A DNA stretch of 64,000 bases, from assembly GCA_016699535.1 (NCBI GenBank), contig CP064980.1, positions 3,604,001-3,668,000 of the forward strand, given 5' to 3'. The notes beneath the pieces are model-generated. The model was not told the DNA's origin. It was given only the letters and a program-made list of their open reading frames with translations, and made no database searches. Each line of letters begins with the position of its first letter. Positions within the stretch are counted from its first letter, which is position 1. Shown here one piece after another: positions 18,639-28,134 of this stretch. The position numbers were made by a program, and so were the translations under genes. Origin of the DNA: Myxococcales bacterium (lineage in GTDB: Bacteria > Myxococcota_A > Polyangia > Polyangiales > GCA-016699535).

Positions 18639-19652
18639 TTAGCGATCGGCCTCAACAGAAAGCAAGGTTTGTTGCATATCGCGGTGCGGGACAAAACCGA
18701 GCTCCTGGCGCGCACGGCTATCATCCACCATGCATAAAAATCGGATATGATCGATTTCTGGCGGCGGGAAGGAAACAAGACGGTATTTCCACAACCGATT
18801 GAGTGTGGTTTTTGCAACAAACGACGGAACGGGCACCGGTTTACGACGCAACCGTTCGAATACCTTAGATAGCGGTAACTCCCCCGGGCCTCGCAAGTTG
18901 AAAATGCCTCGTACGCCTGGCTTCAGTGCGGCTACGATTGCGTCGGTGACATCTTTTTCATGGATCACTTGAATCATCGGATCAAAGCCGAGCAAGGTGA
19001 GAGGCCGTTCTAAACGCAAATAGTTGCTTGCTGCGTTTTTTACGCCGCCCAAAATATGGCAAGGGCGCAAGATGACAGTCTCTGTCTCCATATGACGCCA
19101 AAAAAAGCTTTGTGCCAACATATCCACTTCAACTAAATCGCGAATCTTGCTGAAGCTCTGTGCGCCAAGCAAGGGTGCCTCTTCGCTTAGAAACTGAGGA
19201 TTGTCAGGTTGAGGTCCATACACATTGGCGCTTGAAAGCAAAACCAGTTTTGGAACTTGGTAATGCGTGATGTACTCAAGCAATTTTTGAAAAGCCACGA
19301 CGTTAAAAGTGTGATGTTCTTTGTCACTCGCTCGTGGATTATGCATCACGCCTAAATGAATCACGGCCCGGATCTTGTTGGATCGAAAGATATCGCGCAT
19401 CTTCCGACGTCGTAAATCAACCTTGTAGTGCTCGATATCCTCAGGTTTACCAAGAAAATCACGGCGATCGACACCAATTACTTTATCGTTTCGATGCAAG
19501 GTTCGAGCAACAAGGCGGCCAAGGCGACCACAAATACCTGTCACCAGGACTGCTCCGTCTCGTGAGGCGGCAGCACGTTTCAACTGCCCAGAAGATACAC
19601 GACTTGCTCGAGCAGAAGGGCGTTGCGACTTGGAGACTGGGTTTGTGGACAT
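18639..19652 (-). CDS. NAD-dependent epimerase/dehydratase family protein
   Basis: Extended SDR protein. After about 35 basic, disordered residues comes the nucleotide motif VLVTGICGRLGRLVARTL (GXXGXXG), then DRRD, VIHLGVMHNPRAS and SSANVYGP. The catalytic Tyr of YXXXK is replaced, with SFSKIRDLVE in its place, so it may be a non-classical member that binds rather than converts. It ends VPHRDMQQTLLSVEADR. It follows the acyltransferase gene on the same strand with about 90 bp between, and the pair may act together in lipid metabolism; this is inference from order. Confidence 0.8.
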   Translation of the reverse strand: MSTNPVSKSQRPSARASRVSSGQLKRAAASRDGAVLVTGICGRLGRLVARTLHRNDKVIGVDRRDFLGKPEDIEHYKVDLRRRKMRDIFRSNKIRAVIHLGVMHNPRASDKEHHTFNVVAFQKLLEYITHYQVPKLVLLSSANVYGPQPDNPQFLSEEAPLLGAQSFSKIRDLVEVDMLAQSFFWRHMETETVILRPCHILGGVKNAASNYLRLERPLTLLGFDPMIQVIHEKDVTDAIVAALKPGVRGIFNLRGPGELPLSKVFERLRRKPVPVPSFVAKTTLNRLWKYRLVSFPPPEIDHIRFLCMVDDSRARQELGFVPHRDMQQTLLSVEADR

Positions 19653-19743
19653 ATCGTATGCTTTGAATTCAACGAGCCATTGTGGCGCTAAGCTTTGGCG
19701 AAGACTAACACAGTTGTCTTTCAGATATGATCCCTTGCCATTG

Positions 19744-20685
19744 CTACCAAAATACGGAGCGCCTTTGCTTGAGACCGTCGCCTAACATTCCATCAATGGC
19801 ATCTCGCACTTGCGCGACTTTCTTGGACACGGAAACATCATCGTCGTCCGGATGCCCCTCGAAGGTCATCGCTTCGCCAAAATAGATGCGATACTTTGTC
19901 GGCAAGGGCAGTGGGAAACCCAAAAACAGCTGAGGCAGCACTGGAAGGGCAGGAAGGCCTAATACCTTTCCAATTTTCTCAAGGTTGGCCACGGAGGGGT
20001 ACTGCTCTTCTCCGCCAATGATAGCTGCCGGTACGATAGGCGTGCCCGTCTCCAAAGCCATTCGCATAAAACCAAAACCAAAATCACGCATTTTATAACG
20101 CTCTTGGTAGGGTTTAGAGATGCCTCGTATGCCCTCTGGAAAAACAAGCAAAGTGGAGTCCTGCTCGAGCAGCCGTCTTGCATTGTCCTGAGAGCCCACT
20201 ACCTGCCCGAAGCGGGGATATAAGTAAGAGATAAAAGGAAGTGTGGCGGTCCATTTCTCGACCATACTCCTCGCGAAGCGAGGTGGCTCAGCGTCCAAAA
20301 GCAGAGCCGCGGTAATAATCACGGCATCCAGCGGGATCTGCCCAGAGTGATTGGCCACAACGATGGCCCTGCCCTCTGGAACTCGCTCGACGCCAAAAAC
20401 CTCGGTTCGAAAATACAGTCGATGTAGAAATGCCGCGAAAGCAAGCCCATATCGAGCCACCGCTGGGTCAAAACCAAAGGGATCCATACCCACTTCGTTG
20501 TGAGCGAGCTGAATTCGGCTAACTTTGGCATCAAGCTCTTCGCCAAGCAGTTGTTCGCTCATTTCCATGAAGCGATTGCCCGTCCGGCTCAGAAGCTCTC
20601 GGAACGGTTGACGGTTCTTTAAACTAAATCGCCTAAGACTAAGTGCGTAACTGCCTTTTGGCATGAAAAAGCTCATAGCAATCAC
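19744..20685 (-). CDS. Lysophospholipid acyltransferase family protein (PlsC-like)
   Basis: Acyltransferase of the PlsC/glycerolipid group. The active-site box is VVANHSGQIPLDAV, the NHSGQ(I/L)P(L/F)D variant in place of NHXXXXD, and the substrate box is LLVFPEGIRGISK. PIVPAAIIGGEEQYP forms the later conserved block. Residues 1-60 are an extra N-terminal segment. No clear membrane helix is seen apart from a weak start. Methionines 4 and 8 are alternative starts. It is upstream of the SDR gene on the same strand. A 10-bp inverted repeat lies 80 bp before it. Confidence 0.85.
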   Translation of the reverse strand: MIAMSFFMPKGSYALSLRRFSLKNRQPFRELLSRTGNRFMEMSEQLLGEELDAKVSRIQLAHNEVGMDPFGFDPAVARYGLAFAAFLHRLYFRTEVFGVERVPEGRAIVVANHSGQIPLDAVIITAALLLDAEPPRFARSMVEKWTATLPFISYLYPRFGQVVGSQDNARRLLEQDSTLLVFPEGIRGISKPYQERYKMRDFGFGFMRMALETGTPIVPAAIIGGEEQYPSVANLEKIGKVLGLPALPVLPQLFLGFPLPLPTKYRIYFGEAMTFEGHPDDDDVSVSKKVAQVRDAIDGMLGDGLKQRRSVFW

Positions 20686-21041
20686 TCCGCAGCGCGTCTA
20701 CTTTATCTTCAAGAAGACCGATATTGGACGCATTTTCCTTCTCGAGACGCAGCCCCATGGTAGGGCTTCGACTTCGATCTCTGGCGTCGAAGTCGAGATC
20801 GATGCTCGAGTTCGAAACCAGCATCGAGCCTGCTTTTAACTAACACTGTCAATCTAAATCCATGATTTTATAAGAAATTTCCAAAATTGACGAAATAACG
20901 TCTACGCCAATTTTTCTCATTGTAATTACTGTGTTTTATAAAAATATATGATCCAATATTCAAACGTATTTTGTCGTCCCGCCGTCATTTTCATTATGGC
21001 TCCCCTGGAAATGTCACGGATACATGTGTGTATTCATGATC
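20686..21041. other. AT-rich intergenic region with an inverted repeat
   Basis: No supportable gene. TCGACTTCGA (20768-20777) and TCGAAGTCGA (20787-20796) form a perfect 10-bp stem with a 9-nt loop, and CGATGCT/AGCATCG lies just beyond. From 20840 to 21000 the sequence is clearly more AT-rich than its surroundings. It separates the divergently placed acyltransferase start from the end of the radical SAM gene. Confidence 0.4.
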
Positions 21042-22210
21042 TTATGACACTGCGTGCGGACAAAGCGTATCGCTGCCCATTGGATTGCCGCTGAGCGCGT
21101 ACGCCCTAGCTCGAGAACCGCCGCAAACCCACCTATAATCGCAGTGACCGCAGCCGCCCTCATAGTGGTCGGCATTGCGCAGCTCGATAAGGTCGGGATT
21201 TTCGCGGTAGATCGTCTCGAGCCCGGTTTCTTTAACGTTTCCGAGGAGTGGATAAGGCAAAAATCCCGCGGGATAGACATCGCCGGTGTGGGAAACGAAA
21301 ATCACTCCGTTACCGTCTCGTACACCAAAACCCTTTGATTTTGCCTGCTTTTGTAACTCTTCGATCGTCTTACCGCAGGCCAATTCCTGCTCCATCCAAA
21401 AGCGTCGATAGTGAGGAGCTTCAACTGTGCTCAGGAAAAAAGGCGCAGAGCTCGATGTCTTATAAACCCAGTCAAATAAATCATTCATTTGGCTTTGGCT
21501 GGGCATAAGTTGCTTGCTCCCCTGCCAACAGGAATCAGGACAAACAGACTCCAACGCCGGACGGGAGGGTGTGCTTTTTCGCTAAGCAAACGGTAAAGGG
21601 TCTCGACATGAGGCAAGGTATCGCGAGTAATTGTTGTGTTTATTTGCACAGGTATCTCGTGCTCTTTGGCCCATCCAAGCGCTCGCATCGAATAGTCAAA
21701 AGTGCCTGGCACTTGCCTGAATCCGTCGTGGACCTCCGCATTGGGGCCATCGAGACTTACCCCAAGCGCCATGACGCCAAGTTCCTTCATTTTAGCCACT
21801 TTTTCAGAACTTAAAGACGGCGTCGTGCTTGGAGTGACCGAAACCGGTACCGAATGGCTCCTGGCGTAAGCAATTAATTCAAAAAGATCAGGTCGTTTCA
21901 TGGGATCGCCACCTGTTAGCACCAGCATACTGCCAAGTGTTTTGACGGAATCGATCAAACGCTTCGCTTGTTCAGTATTTAGCTCCGCAGGGTCGCGATA
22001 CGGCAGCGCGTTCGCGCGGCAGTGTTTGCAGGCAAGATCACAGGCAATCGTGGTTTCCCAGTACACATTCCTGGGAGCATCCGAATAAACAAAACCTGCG
22101 AAGGGTTCACCGATTAACTGAGCATGTACCATGGCATTGAAGCTCTTTCTGAGTCGAACAAGCGCTTTACACTGATTCAAGCAACTACTCCCATCAGAAA
22201 GCTCTAGCAA
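21042..22210 (-). CDS. Radical SAM/SPASM protein, AhbD/NirJ-like (one frameshift)
   Basis: The N-terminal radical SAM domain has the cluster motif CDLACKHC, preceded by VYWETTIA, and LVLTGGDPMKRPDLFEL. The C-terminal SPASM domain carries GCGHCDYRWVCGGSRARAYA and a final Cys in DTLCPH for auxiliary clusters. This arrangement matches heme-biosynthesis decarboxylases (AhbD, NirJ) and peptide maturases. The frame changes at CCCC 21519-21522 (GGGG on the coding strand) between VLIPVGRG and SKQLMPSQSQ; the total is about 389 residues, normal for the family. No precursor peptide or heme gene is adjacent, so the exact role stays open. Confidence 0.83.
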
Positions 22211-22311
22211 GGTCCTTTTTGCGTTTGTTTTGTAACCTCAAGCACGGTATAGCTTCGGGTTTTGTAAGGGTTTTTTTTCTCGAAAAACTTCGAAAAAAAA
22301 CGGGGGATGCT

Positions 22312-24258
22312 TTGAAGCGCTTTAGGCATGGTTGCATTTGGGCAGTACTGATCCTTTGCAGCATCGGTTTTATTGCAAGCCCTGGCCACGCCGATCCTAA
22401 ACCAGCAAATCTCTGGGCCAAACTTGAAACCCCAAAAGTTCTTCTATCAGGGGTGCCGTTTACCTTGAGTATCAGTCCGCGCGAGCACGAGGAACTGTCC
22501 GAGGATCTGGAACTGGAAATCCTTGCAGCCTCAAGTGGTAAAGAACTACGTCGCTATCGCTTTTCAAATCCTGACATGAAAAAGCTTTGGACCATCGACG
22601 GCATTCGTATCGAGCACGGCGGTAAAGCAAAGATCCAGCTTCTGCACCAAGGCAAGGTCTTCGTTTCAAAACAGCTAAGTGTGATTCCGGGCTGGTTTTC
22701 CATCTTGCCAACGCTCATCGCCATCATCATCGCTTTGCTACTCAAAGAAGTGCTCATTGCGCTCTTCGTCGGACTCTGGATTGGCGTGATGGGCGTTCAG
22801 GATTTTTCACCAGTGCGTGGTTTTCTGCGGAGTATTGACAGCTACGTAATTAACGAAGTCGCCGATCAGCACCATGGATCGGTCATGGTCTTCACACTGA
22901 TGCTTGGAGGCTTTGTTGCACTTCTTTCGCGCTCCGGAGGTGCGCATGGTTTAGCCACTGCATTTACGCGCTTTGCCAAAAACCGCCGACGTGGACAGCT
23001 CAGCACATGGGTGCTTGGCTGGGTGATCTTTTTTGATGACTACGCAAACACCTTACTCGTCGGCACAACCATGCGGCCCATTACGGATCGCTTACGTATC
23101 AGTCGAGAAAAACTCGCCTTCATTGTCGATACCACTTCAGCACCGATTGCATCTTTAGCGCTTGTCTCAACTTGGATTGGCGTTGAAATCGGCTACATCG
23201 CCGATCAGTTCGATGCGCTTCATCTCGAAGGGGATCCCTATTGGGTTTTCGTTCAGAGTCTTCCCTATCGCTTCTACCCTATTCTTATCCTTTTTTTCGG
23301 CTTGCTCTTGGTTTGGATGAAACGAGACTTTGGTCCGATGTACAAAGCCGAAATGCGCGCCATTGAAAAAGGACAGCTCCTGGCTCCGGGCGCCAAACCC
23401 ATTGCCGATTTGGATGGCAAGGGGATGGAGCCCGATCCAGACAAGCCACAGCGCTGGCTCAATGCCGCCTTCCCCGTTTTGGTCGTGATCGCCATTCTTT
23501 GCATCGCCATGTACGTCACAGGTATTGAGGGCATCGATGCAAAACGAAGCCTCGGAGAAAGCATCGACACCAACTTTCGAACCATCGTCGGAAATGCAAG
23601 CTCAACCAAAGCACTGCTTTGGGCATCGCTTGTGGGCTGCATTTTGGTTATTTTCATGGCCAATGTGCAAAAGCTTCTAAGCTTTCAAGAAGCACTAAGT
23701 GCCTGGTTGCTTGGCGCAAAGTCCATGGTGCTGGCGGTTATCATTCTGGTTTTGGCTTGGGCGCTGGGCACGGTCTGCAGAGAGCTGCAAACCGCTCAGT
23801 ACATCATGCAATTGGTGAGCGCATGGCTGCATCCCGGGATGCTTCCTGCTTTAGTGTTCGCAGTGGCCGGTATTGTAAGTTTCGCCACTGGAACATCCTG
23901 GGGAACCATGGGCATTATGTTTCCTCTCGTGGTGCCTCTCGCCTATGAGCTTGCACCAGCCGATGCATCCATCCGTCTAGCAACGGTCGCTTCGGTGCTT
24001 TCCGGTTCAGTATGGGGGGATCACTGCTCACCGATTTCCGATACAACAGTGATGAGTTCACTTGCTTCGGCCTGCGATCACCTTGATCACGTACGAACCC
24101 AAGTACCCTACGTCGCGCTTGTCGGTTTGGTAAGCATGATCACAGGATCACTCGGTACAGCAATGGGCTGGTACGGACCGTGGACCGGCGTGCTATTGGG
24201 CGCCGTTGTCTTGGCTTTGTTTGCTTACTTCGTCGGCAAACCAGTCGATGACAGCTGA
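22312..24258 (+). CDS. Na+/H+ antiporter, NhaC family, with N-terminal periplasmic domain
   Basis: The last ~500 residues are an NhaC-type antiporter: many membrane helices with FFDDYANTLLVGTTMRP, DTTSAPIASLALVSTWIGVE and SVWGDHCSPISDTTVMSS, the ion-site signatures of the family. Ahead of them sit a signal peptide (KRFRHGCIWAVLILCSIGFI, then SPGHA) and about 100 residues of beta-rich, Ig-like sequence, an unusual addition. The TTG at 22312 follows GGGGGA and gives an ideal signal peptide; the frame also stays open from a TTG at 22219. It is divergent from the SPASM protein gene. Confidence 0.85.
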   Translation: MKRFRHGCIWAVLILCSIGFIASPGHADPKPANLWAKLETPKVLLSGVPFTLSISPREHEELSEDLELEILAASSGKELRRYRFSNPDMKKLWTIDGIRIEHGGKAKIQLLHQGKVFVSKQLSVIPGWFSILPTLIAIIIALLLKEVLIALFVGLWIGVMGVQDFSPVRGFLRSIDSYVINEVADQHHGSVMVFTLMLGGFVALLSRSGGAHGLATAFTRFAKNRRRGQLSTWVLGWVIFFDDYANTLLVGTTMRPITDRLRISREKLAFIVDTTSAPIASLALVSTWIGVEIGYIADQFDALHLEGDPYWVFVQSLPYRFYPILILFFGLLLVWMKRDFGPMYKAEMRAIEKGQLLAPGAKPIADLDGKGMEPDPDKPQRWLNAAFPVLVVIAILCIAMYVTGIEGIDAKRSLGESIDTNFRTIVGNASSTKALLWASLVGCILVIFMANVQKLLSFQEALSAWLLGAKSMVLAVIILVLAWALGTVCRELQTAQYIMQLVSAWLHPGMLPALVFAVAGIVSFATGTSWGTMGIMFPLVVPLAYELAPADASIRLATVASVLSGSVWGDHCSPISDTTVMSSLASACDHLDHVRTQVPYVALVGLVSMITGSLGTAMGWYGPWTGVLLGAVVLALFAYFVGKPVDDS

Positions 24259-24260
24259 GC

Positions 24261-24530
24261 ATTAAGGATAGTTTTCGAAGCTTCACCAAGTTTCGGCGCA
24301 AAGCAGAAGGTTTCAAAAAACCAAACACAAAGCAATCTGTTTGATCTTGTTCCTTTGGCTCGGTCCTCAACAACATGGTGCAAATCAGGTCGAATGCCGG
24401 TCGTGGCCAAGGAAAACATGAAAACACGCACATCATTTATCTTTACGAAGCTAACGATCCTCTTGCGACCGTGGAGCTCAACTATGCGCTTCGCCGTCCC
24501 GAAGAATTAGACGCCTATTTGCAACCCTGA
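24261..24530 (+). CDS. Possible small gene without a standard start codon
   Basis: An open frame of about 90 codons follows the antiporter and ends LNYALRRPEELDAYLQP. Its composition looks protein-like (THIIYLYEANDPLATVE), but there is no ATG, GTG or TTG at its beginning: it would start with ATT after an AAGG-like stretch, or use the ATG at 24375 to give 51 residues. It may be a gene with a base error at the start, or a decayed 3' end. No family recognised. From 24531 to 24746 I see no gene. Confidence 0.3.
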
Positions 24531-24746
24531 GCAATACGCTCTTGAGGGTGCATAACCATGCAGCAACCACCAGGGCAGACGATGGTACCTTGCTCAGGCG
24601 ATTTCCACTAAACCTTCTCAAGATTGCCAAAATTGCTGACAAGGTGCTTTCAAGCATTTCATCGTTTTCGCCCAGGTTGCGTGCGGCCTCACCCGAAAGT
24701 TGCACTAGATACAAAATACCGGAAAAATACTGTTGGAGCTGCACTT

Positions 24747-26078
24747 ATGTTTAGATTTCTTGGTATCTTTCCAAATCTTGCCATCCTTTCCCTCTGCTTG
24801 GCCGCGGGTTGCGGACAGGTGGAGTTTGGCAACACGAACGATGCTGGAGACACCGGACCTGACCCGGATGCATCGATCGGAAACGATAGCGGCAATCAAA
24901 GCGACAGCGGTACGGATAGCGGTACCAACTCTTGCACGGGTTTGACCTGCGGCTTCATACCCTCCAACGGTATCGCAGCAGTGCTGCCAAATGATACGAG
25001 TTCGCTCGGTGACACTGTAGTGGGCGCCAACGGTTCTGCCTATTGGGAAATCGATACGGACACCGGAGCCATAGAGGGCTACGATGATCTGGACCGCAAC
25101 GGCAATCAGCAAATACGAGCTGGTCTGAACGCTGTAAGCGCTGGGATTTTTTATGCGCTACTTCCGAAGACAACAAGTCCGAACATTGGAGTCTTCGTCA
25201 GCCGCAGTTTGACTATTCCCAATGGCACATTTGTTTTCGGCAAAGGCAACGCTGCCCTAGCCTGGATTACGATCGAAGACGACATAACGATCGAGGGCTG
25301 GCTGTCGGTTCGCGCCGATACATTTAAGACATCCCGACCCGGACCCGGCGGCGCCCAAGGCGGCCAGGGTGGGGGTGCGGCCGGTCAAGGAATCGGCGGA
25401 GGAGGCGGTGGAACCGCTGGTGGTGGTGGTGGAGGCGGTTTCGGTAGCGTTGGCGGACTCGCCAACGACGGTGCCGCGGGCACTGCGGGGGGAATCATCT
25501 ATGGAAGCGCCGAACTATCTCCGCTTGTCGCAGGTTCAGGTGGTGGTTCAGGCCCTGGTTCGACCGGTGCAGTCGGTGGAAACGGCGGAGGAGCACTGCA
25601 GTTGTTTTCTTTCACGGCCATCGAGCTCGGTCTCAGCGGGCGGATCGACGCGGGTGGAGGCGGCGGCGCAACTCCTGATGATTGCTGCAATCTGGGAAAC
25701 GGCGGTGGAGGCGGATCAGGAGGTGCTATTTTGCTCGAGGCACCGACGGTTCTTATCGCCGGCCTTCTAGGTGCCAACGGTGGTGGTGGTGGCCAAGGTG
25801 GCGAGAACAGTGCTCAAATCCCTGGGACACCAGGATCTCCTACTGTGGTACCTGCGCCCGGTTCAGTGACCAGCTCTAGTAATGGTGGCGGAGGAAATGG
25901 CAGTGATGCACAAGGCGTTGCGGGCGAAGGTCTCGCCGCATTTACCAGCGGTGGAGGCGGCGGAGGCGCCGGCCGCGTTCGCATCAATACAGCAAGTGGT
26001 GCGGAGAGTTTTGGCCCCGGAATCACTCCGTCGGTGCTCTCCGGTTTGAGCACCATCGGTACCTTGGCAACCGAGTAA
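24747..26078 (+). CDS. Glycine-rich outer-surface lipoprotein
   Basis: Start chosen at the ATG preceded by GGAG, giving a lipoprotein signal peptide with lipobox LAAGC (Cys22). Next comes an acidic, Ser/Thr/Asp/Gly linker (DAGDTGPDPDASIGNDS) typical of myxobacterial exported lipoproteins, a domain of about 130 residues, and then about 240 residues with long Gly runs (GGGGGGTAGGGGGGGFG) interrupted by short hydrophobic beta-like segments such as GALQLFSFTAIELGLSG. Gly-rich blocks repeat irregularly and are not an exact tandem DNA repeat. It is followed after three bases by the barrel protein gene, so the two are co-translated and may form one surface assembly. Confidence 0.85.
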   Translation: MFRFLGIFPNLAILSLCLAAGCGQVEFGNTNDAGDTGPDPDASIGNDSGNQSDSGTDSGTNSCTGLTCGFIPSNGIAAVLPNDTSSLGDTVVGANGSAYWEIDTDTGAIEGYDDLDRNGNQQIRAGLNAVSAGIFYALLPKTTSPNIGVFVSRSLTIPNGTFVFGKGNAALAWITIEDDITIEGWLSVRADTFKTSRPGPGGAQGGQGGGAAGQGIGGGGGGTAGGGGGGGFGSVGGLANDGAAGTAGGIIYGSAELSPLVAGSGGGSGPGSTGAVGGNGGGALQLFSFTAIELGLSGRIDAGGGGGATPDDCCNLGNGGGGGSGGAILLEAPTVLIAGLLGANGGGGGQGGENSAQIPGTPGSPTVVPAPGSVTSSSNGGGGNGSDAQGVAGEGLAAFTSGGGGGGAGRVRINTASGAESFGPGITPSVLSGLSTIGTLATE

Positions 26079-26081
26079 CAT

Positions 26082-27703
26082 GTGAAAAAGCTCACGAATG
26101 GACGACAAGTGGACAGTGTTGTTCATGATTGTACACTCGGCAGTGCAGTGGACCTAAGACGCTATTCGCGCAGAGCGCAACAACTAGGAGCATTGAGGGT
26201 TATCCTAGCACTCGCGATCGCAGCTCTTGCGATAGTAATGCATGCCCCCTCCGCCGAAGCGCAATCTGGCCCAGATGAATGGGGTCGCACAAAGAATGCC
26301 CTCCCCGGCGCTTGGCGTTTTTCGGCACCCACGCCTGGCATCCGCGGCTTAAGTTTTTTCGGATCGGCAGGCTTTGGGTACACAGAGCAGGTTCTCAAGC
26401 AGAACGATACGCACTACAGACTGTCCGGCAACGCCGCGGCAAGTGTAACGCCTTTGGATTGGCTGGGTTTTGCACTCAAGTTGGACGGTCGCATGGACTT
26501 TCATTCAAGTGACAGCGGATCTGCACAAATTGGGATGGGTGAAATGCGCTTTGTATCGCGCGCAGGCACAGCACTTGGCTTGGGATTTGCAACTGGGATT
26601 GAAGCAAGTGTTTGGCTGCCCGGAGGTGAAGCACCTTCGCTGGAGTTTGACGCGACGACCCTCGACGCTCTTTGGTCGGGAAGTTACCGCGTGCAAGAGA
26701 TACCGCTTACGCTCGGAGTCAATGCAGGGTTTCGTTTGGACAACAGCGCCAACTCGCTTTCCGATCCTCAATCTCTGCTGCCTGCTAACCGACTCACCCG
26801 AAGTCTAAGCAAGTCGAACGCAGCGCTGTTTACTGTTGCCGCAAACTATGTTGCAGGCCCCATCGAAGTTCTCGCGGAATGGACGTGGGATCTGCTTGTT
26901 GGATCCGATGCTCCCCCTATCTCGGCCTCGCCCATGCGCATTGCAGGGGGCGCTCGCTGGAATCCCTCAAAAAAATACCGCTAACGATTGCTGCGATCGC
27001 CGAGATTGGTCTAAGCGCACGCTTTATAGTAACGCAAGATCAGCCGCTTGCTCCGGTCGAGCCCCTTGTCAGCGGATTTCTCACTCTCGGGTACCTGATT
27101 CCCTTTGACAAGCCGAAGGCCCCTCCAGCGAAGTCGCAAGAGCCACCGCAGGAGACGCCAGTTGTCACATCACCACCGGCGTCACCTTTTGGATCCATTG
27201 CAGGCGATATATCTGGCGAACAAGGAAAGCCCGTGGTTCAGGCCAGGGTCTCGATAGCAGGTCATGCAGACATCGTCACGGACAACAAGGGGCATTTTTT
27301 CATTGAAGGTCTCAAGCCGGGCGTCTACGAGTTGGCGATTGAAGCACAAGGGTATGAAAAAACCGTTCGAACGATCGAGCTGCAAATTGGCAAAACGTCG
27401 TCGCTCACCGTTGGCCTGGTTGTTAAGCTTCCCACAGCGCAACTGCGAGGGCTCGTTCGCTCTTATGCTGGCGACGCACTCTTCGCTACCATAAGCATTG
27501 TTCCCGGCACACTCGAACTACAGACCAACGAAACGGGTGCTTTTGAGACCGACATTGAGCCAGGAGTCTACGACGTTTCTATCAAATGCGAAGGTTACCT
27601 TAAACAGACAAGGCGCATCAAAGTCGAGGAAGGTGGCGTAACAATCCTCAATATCGACATGCGCAAAGGTGCTCGAACGCGCAGCAAGCACGGACAAAAC
27701 TAG
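26082..27703 (+). CDS. Outer-membrane barrel protein with carboxypeptidase-regulatory-like repeats (one frameshift)
   Basis: Begins with GTG. A signal peptide (ILALAIAALAIVMHAPSAEA) leads to about 300 residues of alternating beta-strand pattern resembling an outer-membrane barrel (GFGYTEQVLKQNDTHYRLSG, GVNAGFRL). The frame changes at the A7 run 26969-26975 between RWNPSKK and IPLTIAAIAEIGLSARF, the latter continuing barrel-type sequence. A proline-rich linker (PKAPPAKSQEPPQETP) then leads to two Ig-like carboxypeptidase-regulatory repeats: GSIAGDISGEQGKPVVQARV with YELAIEAQGYEKTVRTIELQ, and QLRGLVRSYAGDALFATISI with YDVSIKCEGYLKQTRRIKVE. It pairs with the glycine-rich lipoprotein upstream. 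Function not known. Confidence 0.78.
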
Positions 27704-28084
27704 CAAATGACCTGTTTGGTTAAAAACCAAACCAGCGAGGCTCTGTAGCGAAACGCGACGAAGACTCCCTTGGACTCCAAGGCCGAAGGCAGCCCACTGA
27801 TCCAAAGAGGTCCCAACGGCCTTTGGTCAGAAGGCGGAGGTACTAGTCTTTTGGCTTTTGAAAGTTTGCTCAGTCCACAAGTGGCTGAACAACGCTACGC
27901 CAAAGCCATGGGGGCCATGGCCGGTTAAATTGTCTCTCAACTTTTTCCGGGCAAGTCCATCGGAAAACCCTTTGCGCATCCCCAATAAACAAAAAAGGGG
28001 CTGACCCCAAATTAGTAATCAGGCCAGGTTGTGCCAGCGGTTGGCGATATGCTGCAAGTTTTCTGAAATTATTCCGCAATTTCT
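27704..28084. other. Gene-poor stretch with decayed coding fragments
   Basis: A 7-bp hairpin (TTTGGTT/AACCAAA, 27715-27731) follows the barrel gene but has no T-tract. An open frame ending at 27928 (GGGTSLLAFESLLSPQVAEQ and on to a stop) looks like the 3' end of a lost gene; it has no convincing start. At 27997-28008 GGGG-CTGA-CCCC is flanked by A6, which on the minus strand reads as a short hairpin plus T6, as at the end of an insertion element. The minus-strand frame over 28010-28100 may be the tail of such a transposase, but this is uncertain. Confidence 0.35.
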
Positions 28085-28100
28085 TGGCACGACCTTTGCT
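28085..28100 (+). promoter_or_regulatory. Sigma-54 promoter of the Cys-rich lipoprotein
   Basis: TGGCACG-ACCT-TTGCT matches the sigma-54 consensus TGGCACGNNNNTTGCW at every fixed base, with GG at -24 and GC at -12 separated by 10 bp. Transcription would start near 28111, leaving a 24-nt leader with an AGGAGAG ribosome site before the ATG at 28135. An AAA+ enhancer-binding activator would be needed; none is encoded in the window. Confidence 0.75.
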
Positions 28101-28134
28101 TTGTTTTCTGACAAAGCCAAACACCAGGAGAGCT

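Noticed and set aside
24478..24744. 88-codon minus-strand open frame before the glycine-rich lipoprotein
   Set aside because: No family, no ribosome site, and it occupies what should be the promoter region of the plus-strand gene.
25340..25995. Tandem repeat DNA in the glycine-rich gene
   Set aside because: The Gly blocks are irregular in length and codon use; no exact unit repeats at the DNA level.
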